64,000 nt of DNA from Peristeroidobacter soli (GTDB taxonomy: Bacteria > Pseudomonadota > Gammaproteobacteria > Steroidobacterales > Steroidobacteraceae). The position numbers were made by a program, and so were the translations under genes. Below, in pieces: positions 51,484 to 60,901 of this stretch (within the stretch, counting starts at the first letter, position 1; every line of letters starts with the position of its first letter). Below the pieces are notes generated by a model. It was given only the letters and a program-made list of their open reading frames with translations, did not search any database and was not told the origin of the DNA. Location: the NCBI RefSeq assembly GCF_004138485.1, contig NZ_RYEV01000003.1, positions 1,240,001-1,304,000 on the forward strand. The letters run 5' to 3'.

Positions 51484-51594
51484 GTCGATGCCGACCTGAA
51501 TAAACTGCGCCCTACGTAGTTACACGTCGCTGTGAGTTCGTACGCAGCGACAGCATAGTCATTCCCTCAGGCGCTCTTCAGCTCACCGCCTTCG
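51484..51594. other. Short non-coding spacer
   Basis: No gene seen. The bases at 51559-51594 continue the plus-strand open frame that follows, without any start codon with a ribosome-binding site. Confidence 0.3.
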
Positions 51595-51870
51595 GTGACG
51601 GCTGTGCCTCGCCGGGGCAGCACCTGGACCACCGATGAGCCGGCGCGGCCCGCGACGGTCACGGCCGATACGACAGTCAACGTCAACACGGCGACCCAGA
51701 AGGTCGCGCAGCTCGAAGGCATCTCGATCCCGACGCCGTTCACCGGGCGCGAGAACTCCGCGTTCATCGCCGGCCTGGCGTACGACTCGGCCAAGGACCC
51801 CGATCATTGCGGCACCTTGACGCTGAATCAGGCGGGGACTCGCGGGGCCGCCAAGACCACGTGCTGGTGA
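51595..51870 (+). pseudogene. Coding-like remnant with a ComEA-like HhH start
   Basis: A 91-codon frame with high GC at third positions, so it reads like real coding sequence. The segment TTVNVNTATQKVAQLEGIS resembles the beginning of a ComEA-type helix-hairpin-helix DNA-binding domain, but the following residues (GRENSAFIAGLAYDSAKDP) do not continue it. No ribosome-binding site or signal peptide is present. Probably a truncated or chimeric gene fragment; a real small protein is possible. Confidence 0.3.
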
Positions 51871-51919
51871 GGCGAGGGCTCGTCTTGGATTGCCGCACAC
51901 GTTGAATCACAATGGCGGC

Positions 51920-52897
51920 ATGAAAATCATCGCCTCCGAGGCCGGCCGAGCGAAATCGTGGCGTGCCGCGCTCGTCGAACGTCAGGCCGAGCTCTGGCAG
52001 CGGGTGCGAGATCATGGCGAGCAGCGCCGCCATCATCTTTCCGAGCGCGCGACCGGAGTGCTGGCGGACGCCGTTCAATGGCTCGCTGAGTTGCCCGAGC
52101 ATTCCATTCACGCCGTCGTCACCGATCCGCCTTATGGCATGGTCGAGTTCGAGGAAAAGAATCATCGCAAGCTGCGCGCGGGCCGTGGCGGCGTGTGGCG
52201 CATTCCACCGTCCTTCGATGGCGCCAGGCGCAGCCCGCTGCCGCGATTCACGGTGCTGTCGCAGGAGGAAGTCAGCGCTCTTTATAACTTCTTCGGTGCG
52301 CTGGCTTACGGCCTGAATCGCGCGCTCGTGCCGGGTGGGCACGTGTTCCTCGCGTCCAATCCATTGCTCTCGACGATGACGTTTCATGCCTTTCAACGCG
52401 CCGGTTTTGAAAAACGCGGCGAGATCATCCGGCTGGTGCAAACCCTGCGTGGCGGCGATCGTCCCAAGGGCGCCGAAAAGGAATTCTCCGACGTTTCGAT
52501 GATGGCCCGCTCGTGCTGGGAACCCTGGGGCCTGTTCAGAAAGCCTTTCGAAGGCACCGCCGCCGACAACCTGCGCAAGTGGGGCACGGGCGGCCTGCGC
52601 CGCATCTCCGGTGAAGAGCCTTTCAAGGATGTGATCGCCTGTTCGCCGACGCGCGGTGTCGAGCGCGAGATCGCACCTCATCCTTCACTCAAGCCGCAAC
52701 GTTTCCTGCGCCAGGTCGTGCGGGCGGCCTTGCCGCTGGGCATCGGCATCGTTTACGACCCGTTCGCGGGCAGCACCTCCACGCTCGCCGCCGCCGATCA
52801 TCTGGGCTATCACTCCATCGGCACCGAGCGCGATGTGACTTACTTCGCGATGGGTTGCAAAGCTTTCCCAAAATTGAAGGCACTGACGCTCGACTGA
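51920..52897 (+). CDS. DNA adenine/cytosine-N4 methyltransferase (beta class), orphan
   Basis: A 325-residue site-specific methyltransferase. Catalytic motif IV is VVTDPPYGMVEF near residue 62-65, and the SAM-binding motif I comes later (VYDPFAGSTSTLAAADHLG), the order of beta-class N6-adenine or N4-cytosine enzymes. Start ATG 51920 is preferred over a TTG 30 bases upstream. No restriction endonuclease gene is adjacent, so it acts alone, in regulation or as an anti-restriction or residual RM enzyme. Target sequence unknown. Confidence 0.85.
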   Translation: MKIIASEAGRAKSWRAALVERQAELWQRVRDHGEQRRHHLSERATGVLADAVQWLAELPEHSIHAVVTDPPYGMVEFEEKNHRKLRAGRGGVWRIPPSFDGARRSPLPRFTVLSQEEVSALYNFFGALAYGLNRALVPGGHVFLASNPLLSTMTFHAFQRAGFEKRGEIIRLVQTLRGGDRPKGAEKEFSDVSMMARSCWEPWGLFRKPFEGTAADNLRKWGTGGLRRISGEEPFKDVIACSPTRGVEREIAPHPSLKPQRFLRQVVRAALPLGIGIVYDPFAGSTSTLAAADHLGYHSIGTERDVTYFAMGCKAFPKLKALTLD

Positions 52898-52936
52898 GCC
52901 GCACCGGCGGTCGCATGTCGTCAGTACGTTGTGACG

Positions 52937-53335
52937 TTATTTCTTCCGGCTCGGCGGCGTCTCCGTCGTCCGGTCGAATGCGGAGCAGGTCTTGGGCTCG
53001 ATCGGCCGGATTTCCAGACTCAGCCCACACGCCAGACACGGATTCTGCGCGGCCAGCGCCGCGGCCTCTTCCAGGCTGTTCGCGATGAAATGCCAGTAGC
53101 CGCCAATCACTTCCTTGGTTTCAGCAAACGGCCCGTCGGTGATGCCATGCTTGGAAACAACCATCTTCGCCGGCTGCAAGCGCTGCCCCGAAATCATCTT
53201 GCCCTGGGCCACCAGCACGTCGTGCCATTTATAAAATGCATCGATGGCCGCCTGAATCTGCTCGGGCGACTTGTCCTCATCCCAATAGCCCTTGGAAATC
53301 ACTAGAAACTGAGACTGACCTTCGGTGCTGCTCAT
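52937..53335 (-). CDS. YCII/DGPF-domain protein
   Basis: A 132-residue protein with the DGPF motif in GITDGPFAETKEVIGGYW, the diagnostic block of the YciI/DGPF family. A C-terminal extension holds two cysteines (NPCLACGLSLEIRP). Family members are ferredoxin-like dimers, often beside ECF sigma factors; reaction unknown. Start ATG 53335 after GGGGACGAGTG. Confidence 0.8.
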   Translation of the reverse strand: MSSTEGQSQFLVISKGYWDEDKSPEQIQAAIDAFYKWHDVLVAQGKMISGQRLQPAKMVVSKHGITDGPFAETKEVIGGYWHFIANSLEEAAALAAQNPCLACGLSLEIRPIEPKTCSAFDRTTETPPSRKK

Positions 53336-53421
53336 CACTCGTCCCCTGATTGAGTTACTGTACGGATAGACAGAATAACAAACCGGCAGGCCATTGTCCG
53401 GCGCGTCGTCGCGGGGCGCAA

Positions 53422-54915
53422 CTAATGAGACCGCAACTCATATTCTCCCGACACCCCACACCGCTCCAGAAATCTCCGATCGTGCGACACCACGATCAGG
53501 GCCCCTCTGAATTCACTGACCAGATTTTCAAGGAACTCGATGTTGGCCAGGTCCAGGTTGTTGGTGGGCTCGTCGAGCAGCAGGAGCTCGGGTTTGTCGG
53601 TGGACAGCAGGCCGCGAGCGAGGGTGGCGCGGAGGCGTTCGCCGCCGCTGAGGGAGCCGGCTTTCTGGAAGACGGTGTCGCGGCTGAAAAGAAAGCGGGC
53701 CAGGTGAGTGCGGATTTCGCTGTCGCTGCCGGGGGCGACGGAGCGGACGTTGTCGAGGATGCTCAGAGAGTCGTCGAGGACGCTGCAACGTTGGTCGATA
53801 TATAAAGTGACGAGGTGGCCTCGATTCAGTTCACCACGCGTGGTCAGAGGCGCTCCGGTCAGCGCTTTGAGCAGGGTGGATTTGCCGGAGCCGTTTGGGC
53901 CTTGCAAGGCAAGTCGAACATTGCCGCGCCAGCTGAAATCGAGGTCGTGCGCGTACAGCCAGTCCTGAAACCGAATATTGAAACCGTCCGCCTCGGCGAC
54001 GAGCTTCTGCGTGGGCAGCGCCTGGCCCATCAGATCCGCGTACATCACCGGATCGAGCTTCATGTTCTCGAACGCTTCGTGCGCCGATTTCACCGCGGCC
54101 TCGGCGCGCTCCACCTGGGCAGCATCCCGCTTGCCAGTTGTAACCTGAGCCGCACGCTTGCGACCGCCCGCGAGGATTCTGGGAATGCCACCGCGAGCCG
54201 CAGCCACCTCGCCGCGGCGATTGCGCTTTTCCTGTCGAGCCTGCTGTTCGAAGCGATGTGCGATGGCTGAGTCGCGTTCTCGCTTCGCTTGATCGAGGGC
54301 CGCGCCGAGGCGGGTGCGCTCGCGGTCCTTCTCGACGACATACTCCGACCACGAGCCTCCGAACTTCATCAAGCCGAGGTTGGATAGTTCCAATATCTCG
54401 TCGCACAGCTCGAGCGCCTCACGATCGTGAGAGATCAGCAATATGCCGCTCGCATGCGCGCGCAGAAATTGGAATACCGCCTCGCGCCCGTCACGATCCA
54501 GGTCGTTGCTCGGCTCGTCGAGAATCAGAAATCCATCATCCAGCGCGCGTGCCAGTCGCACCCGCATCCACTGACCGCCGCTCAGCGTCGTACACAGCGC
54601 CTGCCGATCGATATTCGCGAGCAGTCGATCTCTCGTCAGCGACCAGTGCTCGACGGACGCAAGATAGTCCGCCACAGCGATGGGCTCGGGCGGCTGACGC
54701 TGAGCAAAGAGCGTGACCGTGCTTTGACGCTGAATCGCTCCACTGCTCGGCTCGAGCTCACCGGCAAGCAGTCGTGCCAGACAAGTTTTACCGACGCCAT
54801 TGGGGCCCACCAACGCCGAGCGCTGGGCAGTCAGCGAAACGCTGAGGCCCTTGAACAGTTCGCGCCCATTGGAAAATTCAAACGCGACGTCGCGCGCCAC
54901 GATAACTGGAGACAT
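53422..54915 (-). CDS. ABC-F ATPase (translation factor / ribosome-protection type)
   Basis: A 497-residue protein with two ABC domains and no membrane part. First domain: Walker A VGPNGVGKT, signature LSGGQWMRVRLARAL, Walker B LILDEPSNDLD; second: QGPNGSGKST, LSGGERLRATLARGL, LLLDEPTNNLD. A charged helical linker (AKRERDSAIAHRFEQQARQEKRNRRGE) joins them, like the P-site tRNA-interaction motif of ABC-F proteins. Some family members rescue ribosomes from antibiotics. Start ATG 54915 has GGAGG six bases upstream, and this site is buried in a leader hairpin. Confidence 0.87.
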   Translation of the reverse strand: MSPVIVARDVAFEFSNGRELFKGLSVSLTAQRSALVGPNGVGKTCLARLLAGELEPSSGAIQRQSTVTLFAQRQPPEPIAVADYLASVEHWSLTRDRLLANIDRQALCTTLSGGQWMRVRLARALDDGFLILDEPSNDLDRDGREAVFQFLRAHASGILLISHDREALELCDEILELSNLGLMKFGGSWSEYVVEKDRERTRLGAALDQAKRERDSAIAHRFEQQARQEKRNRRGEVAAARGGIPRILAGGRKRAAQVTTGKRDAAQVERAEAAVKSAHEAFENMKLDPVMYADLMGQALPTQKLVAEADGFNIRFQDWLYAHDLDFSWRGNVRLALQGPNGSGKSTLLKALTGAPLTTRGELNRGHLVTLYIDQRCSVLDDSLSILDNVRSVAPGSDSEIRTHLARFLFSRDTVFQKAGSLSGGERLRATLARGLLSTDKPELLLLDEPTNNLDLANIEFLENLVSEFRGALIVVSHDRRFLERCGVSGEYELRSH

Positions 54916-54982
54916 AAACAACCTCCGCGCACAGGCGTGCGCGTCTGCAGGAGAGCAAATAGAAAATGCAGAGGTTGTTTAT
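54914..54982 (-). promoter_or_regulatory. Inverted repeat that can hide the ABC-F start site
   Basis: 12-bp perfect inverted repeat: ATAAACAACCTC at 54914-54925 and GAGGTTGTTTAT at 54971-54982. In the mRNA the second arm is the ribosome-binding site GGAGG and start of the ABC-F gene, so pairing closes initiation. The 45-base loop contains a 7-bp hairpin (CGCGCAC/GTGCGCG, 54926-54943). The stop codon of a 9-codon leader ORF lies in the first mRNA arm. This is the classic layout of ribosome-mediated translational attenuation. Confidence 0.75.
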
Positions 54983-55008
54983 TGGCGCATAGGACTCTGG
55001 ATTTGCAT
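54979..55008 (-). CDS. Leader peptide of the ABC-F gene (MQIQSPMRQ)
   Basis: A 9-codon ORF, ATG to TAA, ending in the first arm of the ABC-F attenuator. Its ATG lies in the stem-loop CTCTGGAT-GCAA-ATCCAGAG (54995-55014, 8-bp stem), which may limit its own initiation. An internal ATG gives an MRQ version. A ribosome stalled near its 3' end would block the first arm and free the ABC-F ribosome-binding site. No strong ribosome-binding site for the leader itself is visible. Confidence 0.45.
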   Translation of the reverse strand: MQIQSPMRQ

Positions 55009-55068
55009 CCAGAGGCGGGCAGTCTATGCGAAATCCAGCCGAATTGCAGCGACGACCCGCTCGACGAG

Positions 55069-55096
55069 GCTGGCTGGGAAATCGTTCCCAGCCAGC
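55069..55096 (-). terminator. 12-bp terminator-like hairpin after the CheW gene
   Basis: GCTGGCTGGGAA-tetraloop-TTCCCAGCCAGC is a perfect 12-bp stem 37 bases after the cheW stop. Only a weak T tract follows on the minus strand. It separates cheW-mcp from the ABC-F leader. Confidence 0.7.
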
Positions 55097-55132
55097 GACC
55101 CGCCGGCCTGGTCGAGGCGTCGAAGCAATGAA

Positions 55133-55663
55133 TCAGGCGGTCGGCACCGTGAGATGAGCGAGCTCATCGAATGCCAGCACGTGATTCACGTTCAGCACGA
55201 TGACGAACTTGCCGTGCACCTTGCCCATGCCGAGGATGAAGTCGGTACGGATGCCGGTGCCGAACGCCGGCGGCGGCTCGATATCCGCGGCCGGGATGTC
55301 GAGCACTTCGTTGACCGCGTCGACGACGATGCCGATCACCTGGCGTTCCTGACCCACCATGATTTCGATGATGACGATACAAGTGCGTTTGGTCACGGGC
55401 GCGGCCGCCCGGTTGAAGCGCACGGCCAGGTCGATCACCGGCACCACCGCACCCCGAAGATTGATGACCCCGCGCACGTAGGGCGGCATCATCGGCACGT
55501 CGGTGAGGCTGGAGTACTCGATGATCTCCTTGATCGAGAGGATGCCGATCGCGAACGTCTCGGCCCCCAGCACGAAAGTGAGATATTGATGGAACTGCGG
55601 ATCCGCGTCCGGCGGTGGCGGCACGTTGGCCACCACGACCTGAGATGAGCTGGTCTGAGTCAT
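55133..55663 (-). CDS. CheW-like chemotaxis coupling protein
   Basis: A 176-residue CheW-domain protein. Blocks QYLTFVLGAETFAIGILSIKEIIEY, PPYVRGVINLRGAVVPVIDL, and FILGMGKVHGKFVIVLNVN are typical; the last part of the receptor-binding groove is intact. It would link a receptor to CheA. Start ATG 55663 lies 13 bases after the MCP stop codon, in the same operon. No cheA is in the window. Confidence 0.92.
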   Translation of the reverse strand: MTQTSSSQVVVANVPPPPDADPQFHQYLTFVLGAETFAIGILSIKEIIEYSSLTDVPMMPPYVRGVINLRGAVVPVIDLAVRFNRAAAPVTKRTCIVIIEIMVGQERQVIGIVVDAVNEVLDIPAADIEPPPAFGTGIRTDFILGMGKVHGKFVIVLNVNHVLAFDELAHLTVPTA

Positions 55664-55676
55664 TCGGGTCGCTCGC

Positions 55677-57617
55677 TCAGTTGAACTTCGCGAACTGCGA
55701 CGCGTCCGGCTCATGGCCCGACACCGCGAGATTGCCCGTCACCGCCGGGGCCGCCGCTTTACGCGGCTGCTCTTTCACCGGTGTCGGCTTGCGAACCGCG
55801 CTCGTGGCGGGATTGTTCCTCGAGCCCGTCTTGAAGAACGACATGGTCTGCTGCAGCTGGCTGGCCTGGCTGCTCATCTCTTCGGCCGTCGCGGCCAGCT
55901 CTTCGGACGAAGCCGCGTTCTGCTGCGTCGTCTGGTTGAGCTGAGCGACCGCCGAGTTGATCTGGCCGACGCCGGAGGACTGTTCCTGCGAAGCCGCCGA
56001 GATTTCCTGCACCAGGTCCGAGGTCTTCTTGATGCTTGGAACGATTTCGCTCAGCAACGCACCGGCCTTTTCCGCCAGCTCCACGCTGCCCGTCGCGACG
56101 GTGCCGATTTCCTGCGCGGCGACCTGGCTGCGCTCGGCGAGCTTGCGCACTTCGGCGGCGACCACCGCGAAGCCCTTGCCGTGTTCGCCGGCGCGCGCCG
56201 CTTCGATCGCGGCATTGAGCGCGAGCAGGTTCGTCTGATAAGCGATGTCGTCGATGATGGTGATCTTCTGGGCGATCTGCTTCATCGCGGTGACGGTGGC
56301 CTTCACCGACTCGCCGCCCTCGGTCGCCTCCGAAGAGGCCTTCGACGCCATGGTGTCGGTGACCTTCGCATTCTCGGTGTTCTGAGCGATCGACGCGGTC
56401 ATCTGCTCGATGGCGGCGCTGGTCTCCTCGACGCCCGCGGCCTGCTCGGTCGCAGCCTGCGACAGCGACTGCGCGGTCGTGCTCACCTGCTCGGAGGCGC
56501 TCAGCAGCGAATCGGTCGCGCTGTTGACTTCGCTGATGATCATGCCGAGCTTCAGCACGGTGTTATTGGCGTATTCCTTCATCTCGCCGTACGCACCCTG
56601 ATAATCCTTGTCGATCGTCTTGGTGAGATCGCCTTCGGAGATCGCGCGCATGGTGCGGACCACGTCGTCGATGCTCGCGCCAGTGGTCGTGGCGAGCTGA
56701 TTCAAGCCTTCACCCATTTCTTTCTGGAAGCCGGCGAGACCGTTGAGGTCGACGCGTTCCTTGAACTCACCGCGATTGGCGGCTTCGACCACGCGCTGCT
56801 GGCCATTGATCACCTGCTTCAGGCGATCGATCATGTTGCGCACGGCGAACAGCATGCTGCTGGTGTCGCCGTTCTTGGTGATCACCTCGATATTGAGGTT
56901 GCCGTTGGCCACGGAGGTGAGCAGCTGCGCCGCATAGGACGGCTCGCCACCGAGCTGTTTGAGAATGCTACGCGTGACCATCAGAGCCGCGACGACCGCG
57001 AGCAGCACGGCGATGGCGCCCAGGGCGATCATCATGTTGCGGGCGGCTTCGTAAGTCTTCACGGCTTCCTCGGCGGCCTGATCGTTGAGCTCGCTCTCGA
57101 ACTTGACGAGGGCGTCGGCGGCATCGCGCACCAATGCGTTGGCCGGGGAGGCTTCGGCTCTCTGGAACTGAGTGGCTTCGGCATTCTTGTTGGCCATGGC
57201 CAGCTTCGCGACCTTTTCGACCAGCGCCGGCACCGGCTTGCTGATTTCCTCGAGCTTCGCGAACAGTTCTTTCTCACGCGGCGTGGTGCTTGCCAGCGTG
57301 CTGAACATCTCGCCGAGCGCCTTGCGCTCCGAGTCGGCCTTCTCGAGGGTATCTTTCAGCTTGGCGTATTCCGCCTTCAACTCCTCCTCGTCGGTGAGGA
57401 TGATCAAGCTGCGGATCGATGTACCCACCGCGTACGACGCCGCGCGAATCTCCTGCGCATGGGCAATCTGCACGACGTTTTCCTGCGTAATGGCACGCAG
57501 GCTCTCGTTGATGTTGGCCATGCGGCTGACGCCGATCAGAACGACGCCCACCAGCAGCACCAGAACCACACCGAAAGCAACCGCCAGGCGGGTGCCTACC
57601 TTCATATCGTTGAACAT
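55677..57617 (-). CDS. Methyl-accepting chemotaxis protein
   Basis: A 646-residue receptor. First membrane helix [21 protein letters not shown], a periplasmic four-helix sensor, second helix [18 protein letters not shown] near residue 190-215, HAMP-type region, then the signalling hairpin with the invariant tip [42 protein letters not shown]. Methylation-helix glutamine/glutamate-rich segments flank the tip. Ligand unknown; the C-terminus is not the NWETF type. Start ATG 57617 has AAGGTCG before it. Confidence 0.93.
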   Translation of the reverse strand: MFNDMKVGTRLAVAFGVVLVLLVGVVLIGVSRMANINESLRAITQENVVQIAHAQEIRAASYAVGTSIRSLIILTDEEELKAEYAKLKDTLEKADSERKALGEMFSTLASTTPREKELFAKLEEISKPVPALVEKVAKLAMANKNAEATQFQRAEASPANALVRDAADALVKFESELNDQAAEEAVKTYEAARNMMIALGAIAVLLAVVAALMVTRSILKQLGGEPSYAAQLLTSVANGNLNIEVITKNGDTSSMLFAVRNMIDRLKQVINGQQRVVEAANRGEFKERVDLNGLAGFQKEMGEGLNQLATTTGASIDDVVRTMRAISEGDLTKTIDKDYQGAYGEMKEYANNTVLKLGMIISEVNSATDSLLSASEQVSTTAQSLSQAATEQAAGVEETSAAIEQMTASIAQNTENAKVTDTMASKASSEATEGGESVKATVTAMKQIAQKITIIDDIAYQTNLLALNAAIEAARAGEHGKGFAVVAAEVRKLAERSQVAAQEIGTVATGSVELAEKAGALLSEIVPSIKKTSDLVQEISAASQEQSSGVGQINSAVAQLNQTTQQNAASSEELAATAEEMSSQASQLQQTMSFFKTGSRNNPATSAVRKPTPVKEQPRKAAAPAVTGNLAVSGHEPDASQFAKFN

Positions 57618-57850
57618 CGACCTTCGACTCCAAGAAAAGGAACTTTCTCCTGAAGCCGTGTAGCGGACGGCGGCCGAGGAAACTGAAGCGCCGTAATGCA
57701 CAACAATTTTTTATCTCGCACTCTTCAGGGAATGCCGCATCCCGGATGCGTACGATCTGCCGCGATGAACGCAGTGAGTGCCTGAGGATGGTAGAGCTGC
57801 GGCAGCCCGATCCGGTGCCTTTGCTGAGGCGTCGCTGAGGTATCGCCTTA

Positions 57851-57876
57851 GGCGGATGACGAGTGCGTCATCCGCC
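57851..57876 (-). terminator. Hairpin between UrcA and MCP genes
   Basis: GGCGGATGAC-GAGTGC-GTCATCCGCC is a perfect 10-bp stem 27 bases after the stop of the UrcA-type gene on the minus strand, without T tract. Confidence 0.6.
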
Positions 57877-57902
57877 GGTTTCGGGTCAATTCGACGAGGC
57901 GC

Positions 57903-58256
57903 TCAACCCGCGATCGTCCGGGCCTTGGTCTTGTGGAGCGCGGTCAGGGTCGGCTTGTTGACCTGTCTGATCGCATCGTCGACCGCCGCCTGATAGCAGG
58001 CCGCGGGCCGGCGTTGACGCGCCAACTCTTTGTGCAGCCGGTCGTAGTCGCAGAGGGTCATGGCGGCGGTTTCGATGCGGCTATAGAGCTCTTCGAGGCC
58101 CTTTGGATGGGAGATGTCGAGGTCGTCGTAGTTGACGACGATCTTCGGCGGGCCTTCCAGCTGGCCGACGCGATCGGCATGCGCCACGGCGAAACCTCCG
58201 AGGAGCGCCACGGTCAGAGTCGAGGTCACGGCTAATTTTTTAGAGGCAGTCTTCAT
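57903..58256 (-). CDS. UrcA-family exported protein
   Basis: A 117-residue protein; start ATG 58256 after GGGAGAAAGCA. Signal peptide KKLAVTSTLTVALLGGFAVA, cleaved near AHA-DR. The rest fits the UrcA family: KIVVNYDDLDISHPKGLEELYSRIE with following segment AAMTLC and a second Cys in RRPAACYQAA, consistent with one disulfide. Family is common in Xanthomonads/Caulobacterales; function unknown. Longer reading on the same strand is not coding. Confidence 0.85.
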   Translation of the reverse strand: MKTASKKLAVTSTLTVALLGGFAVAHADRVGQLEGPPKIVVNYDDLDISHPKGLEELYSRIETAAMTLCDYDRLHKELARQRRPAACYQAAVDDAIRQVNKPTLTALHKTKARTIAG

Positions 58257-58484
58257 TGCTTTCTCCCGAGTCGAGTGCCGGACGGAATCCGGGCGTAGCC
58301 TGCGAGCCGGGCCATGAATTGGCTTTGCAAAGCGTCTGAAGGTTTGTGATTTCCACGCGCGCGCCGATGGCTGGCCTGTAGGGGAATTCCGGTTGCCGGC
58401 GCATCGGCCGGCGCTAGAATTTCGCGCGGTACGGACGCCAGGCTTTGCGAGAGTTTCTGCAATCTCCGATATCCCGATCTCGCC

Positions 58485-60368
58485 ATGGCGCCCGGTCGCT
58501 TTACCTACGAATTTGGGGACTTTCGTCTCGATGTCGCGCGGCGACTGCTGCTGCCGAAGCGTGGCGATCGGGCCCTGCCTCTGACCGCCAGAGCGTTCGA
58601 CACACTGCTGTATCTGGTGGAGCATCCCGGCAAGCTGTTGAGCAAAGCCACGCTGCTGGGCGCGATCTGGCCCAACGTCGTGGTCGAGGAAAACAGTCTG
58701 AATCAGAACATTTCGCTGTTGCGACGAGTGCTCGGCGAACACCCCGGTGAATATCGCTTCATCGTCACTGTGCCGGGGCGCGGCTATCGCTTTGTGGCCG
58801 AAGTGCGCACGGTGTCCGAACCGGCGGATGAGCGGCGCCGCGCGCCAGTGTCGAATGTGAGCGAACCGGCGCACACCAGAGCCGCTCCTCATGCGCGGAT
58901 TCCGCTCGCGATCCTGCCGTTTGCGAACTTGAGCAGCGATCCCGCCACGGACTATTTCGGCGAAGGCATGGCGGAGGAATTGATCAACACGTTCGCGCGT
59001 GTGCGCTGGTTCGAAGTCGCCTCGCGGACGTCGACCTTTGCCTTCAAGGATCGGAATGTGGATGTGCGAAAGATCGCACGCGAGCTCGATGTGGAGGCGG
59101 TGTTGGAAGGCAGCATCCGTCGTGTCGGCGAGCGCATTCGGGTCACGGCACAACTGGTGGACGGTCGGAGCGGTCATCACTTGTGGTCCGAGAGCTACGA
59201 GCGCGGTTGCGATGATCTCACCCGGGTGCAGGACGAACTGACCGTCGCCATCGTCGATTCAACGGCCAGTCATTTCGTGATCGGTTCGGCGAGGCGCAAG
59301 ACGCCGACGCGGGATCTCGAGGCTTATCATCTCTACCTGCAGGCCATGACGCTGCGCGCGCAGCCCTCCGAGGACAATCTCGAAACGGCGGTGCAGATTC
59401 TCGATCGTGCATTGGCGCGTGATCCGGATTTTGCTCGTGCGTGGTATGCGATCGCCGAGGCGCGGGCCCATCGGGCGGCGAACGACGGCTGCGCACTGAC
59501 ACAGCTGAATCATGCAGAGCGCGATGCCCGTCATGCGCTTGCACTGGATCCATCGATCTCGCGGGCGCACGGCGTGTTGGGATTGATCAACGCCTGTTGC
59601 GGCCGCTGGATCGCGGCGGAGACCGAGCTGCGCAAAGCGCTGTCACTGGTGGCGAGAAATCCCGATGCGCTGGTGTTCCATGCGATCTACGTGGCCCGCC
59701 AGGCCGGACATCATCGCAAGGCGCTGGCGGAGATTCAGCTCGCATACCAATTCGCTCCGTCATCGCCGGCGCTGGCGTTGCACCTGGGCGCTCAGAAATT
59801 GCTCGACGGCGACCCGGCGGAAGCCTGCAAGTGGATCGACCTTGCGATCGCGAATGGCTATCCGCGCGATCTTGCGGAGGTTCGTGAGGCTCGCGCGCAA
59901 CTGGCAATGCGCGAAGGGCGCTTCGATGAAGCGGCACAGGAGCTGACCGAAACGCTGTCGCCGATCTCGCGCGAAGCCGGAGGCTTCGAAGCCATTCAAT
60001 CTTTCTATCGCGCCCAATCCGATCCGAGCCGCAACGATCGCGCGATCGCCGCGCTCCAGGCGTGGGAAACGAAACTGCCTGCCGAGGATCTGGAGCCGGG
60101 CGCTGCGCATCGATTGATGGTCTGGTACACGATGCTTCGGGCCATCGATGCCGCGCACGACGTGGCGCAGCGTTTGATCGATCGACTCGCCTCCCGCGGT
60201 ACGATCGGCAATGGCTGGGGCATTCTGTGGACCCGGGAGATGCAGACGTTTCGTGCTTCACCGCGCTTTCAACAACTACTCTCGCGCCTCGGCTTGTTGG
60301 GTTACTGGCGTCAGTATGGGCCGCCAGATAACTATGTGCTTCGGGGCGATCTGCTGCATGGGTCGTAG
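58485..60368 (+). CDS. Winged-helix regulator with TolB-like and TPR domains
   Basis: A 627-residue protein. Residues about 5-105 are an OmpR/CadC-type winged helix (FDTLLYLVEHPGKLLSKATL, VVEENSLNQNISLLRRVLGE, GRGYRFVAEV). About 140-265 is a TolB/FlgO-like N-terminal domain (AILPFANLSSDPATDYFGEG, EAVLEGSIRRVGERIRVTAQL). The rest is tetratricopeptide helices. No transmembrane helix is obvious, unlike CadC. Proteins of this layout are thought to read metabolic or stress ligands; nothing is known of this one. Confidence 0.85.
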   Translation: MAPGRFTYEFGDFRLDVARRLLLPKRGDRALPLTARAFDTLLYLVEHPGKLLSKATLLGAIWPNVVVEENSLNQNISLLRRVLGEHPGEYRFIVTVPGRGYRFVAEVRTVSEPADERRRAPVSNVSEPAHTRAAPHARIPLAILPFANLSSDPATDYFGEGMAEELINTFARVRWFEVASRTSTFAFKDRNVDVRKIARELDVEAVLEGSIRRVGERIRVTAQLVDGRSGHHLWSESYERGCDDLTRVQDELTVAIVDSTASHFVIGSARRKTPTRDLEAYHLYLQAMTLRAQPSEDNLETAVQILDRALARDPDFARAWYAIAEARAHRAANDGCALTQLNHAERDARHALALDPSISRAHGVLGLINACCGRWIAAETELRKALSLVARNPDALVFHAIYVARQAGHHRKALAEIQLAYQFAPSSPALALHLGAQKLLDGDPAEACKWIDLAIANGYPRDLAEVREARAQLAMREGRFDEAAQELTETLSPISREAGGFEAIQSFYRAQSDPSRNDRAIAALQAWETKLPAEDLEPGAAHRLMVWYTMLRAIDAAHDVAQRLIDRLASRGTIGNGWGILWTREMQTFRASPRFQQLLSRLGLLGYWRQYGPPDNYVLRGDLLHGS

Positions 60369-60519
60369 TCACTTGGCCGCTCGCGGTTCTGTTGTCGTGT
60401 CCGACACCCCTAATGGAAACTCCGCTGTCACCAGCGCGTCGGTTATGTCGCAAGTAACAGATGCCGCTTCGCACTCACTTCTACAGTCGCGCTCGGGTTG
60501 GTAACAACAAGGAGAGCGC

Positions 60520-60762
60520 GTGAATAAGGTGTTTAGTCGAGTCATGGCGGCCGCCGGATGCATGCTGCTCGCTGGAGCGAGCGTCGCTGAAGAATCCTAC
60601 GTACGGGGTCATATTAATAAGGATGGAAGATACGTTCCTCCGGAGGTGAGTGCGGCTCCACCTTCGTCGGAGGTTGATCGGCAGCCGGTGCCGAGAAGGG
60701 TGTATCCGGAGCCGGTGAAGGAGCGGACGAGGGAGGTGATGAGGGCGAAGAGGCCGAAGTGA
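60520..60762 (+). CDS. Small exported protein with an INKDGRYV motif
   Basis: An 80-residue protein starting at GTG 60520, ribosome-binding site AAGGAGAG. Signal peptide VFSRVMAAAGCMLLAGASVA, then YVRGHINKDGRYVPPE, a short motif found in many small exported proteins of this group, and a proline-rich basic C-terminus. Function unknown. Confidence 0.7.
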   Translation: MNKVFSRVMAAAGCMLLAGASVAEESYVRGHINKDGRYVPPEVSAAPPSSEVDRQPVPRRVYPEPVKERTREVMRAKRPK

Positions 60763-60901
60763 GGGGGCGGCGGCGGATGCCTCTCGATGCAGTGAATGCT
60801 TTTTCGCCGGAAGGTTCCCTGCAATAGCCCGTTCGGCTGATGCGACCGGGCATCGCCTTTTGCCACTCTCGCGCGCCAATACTCCACAGCGGACCGGCGA
60901 C

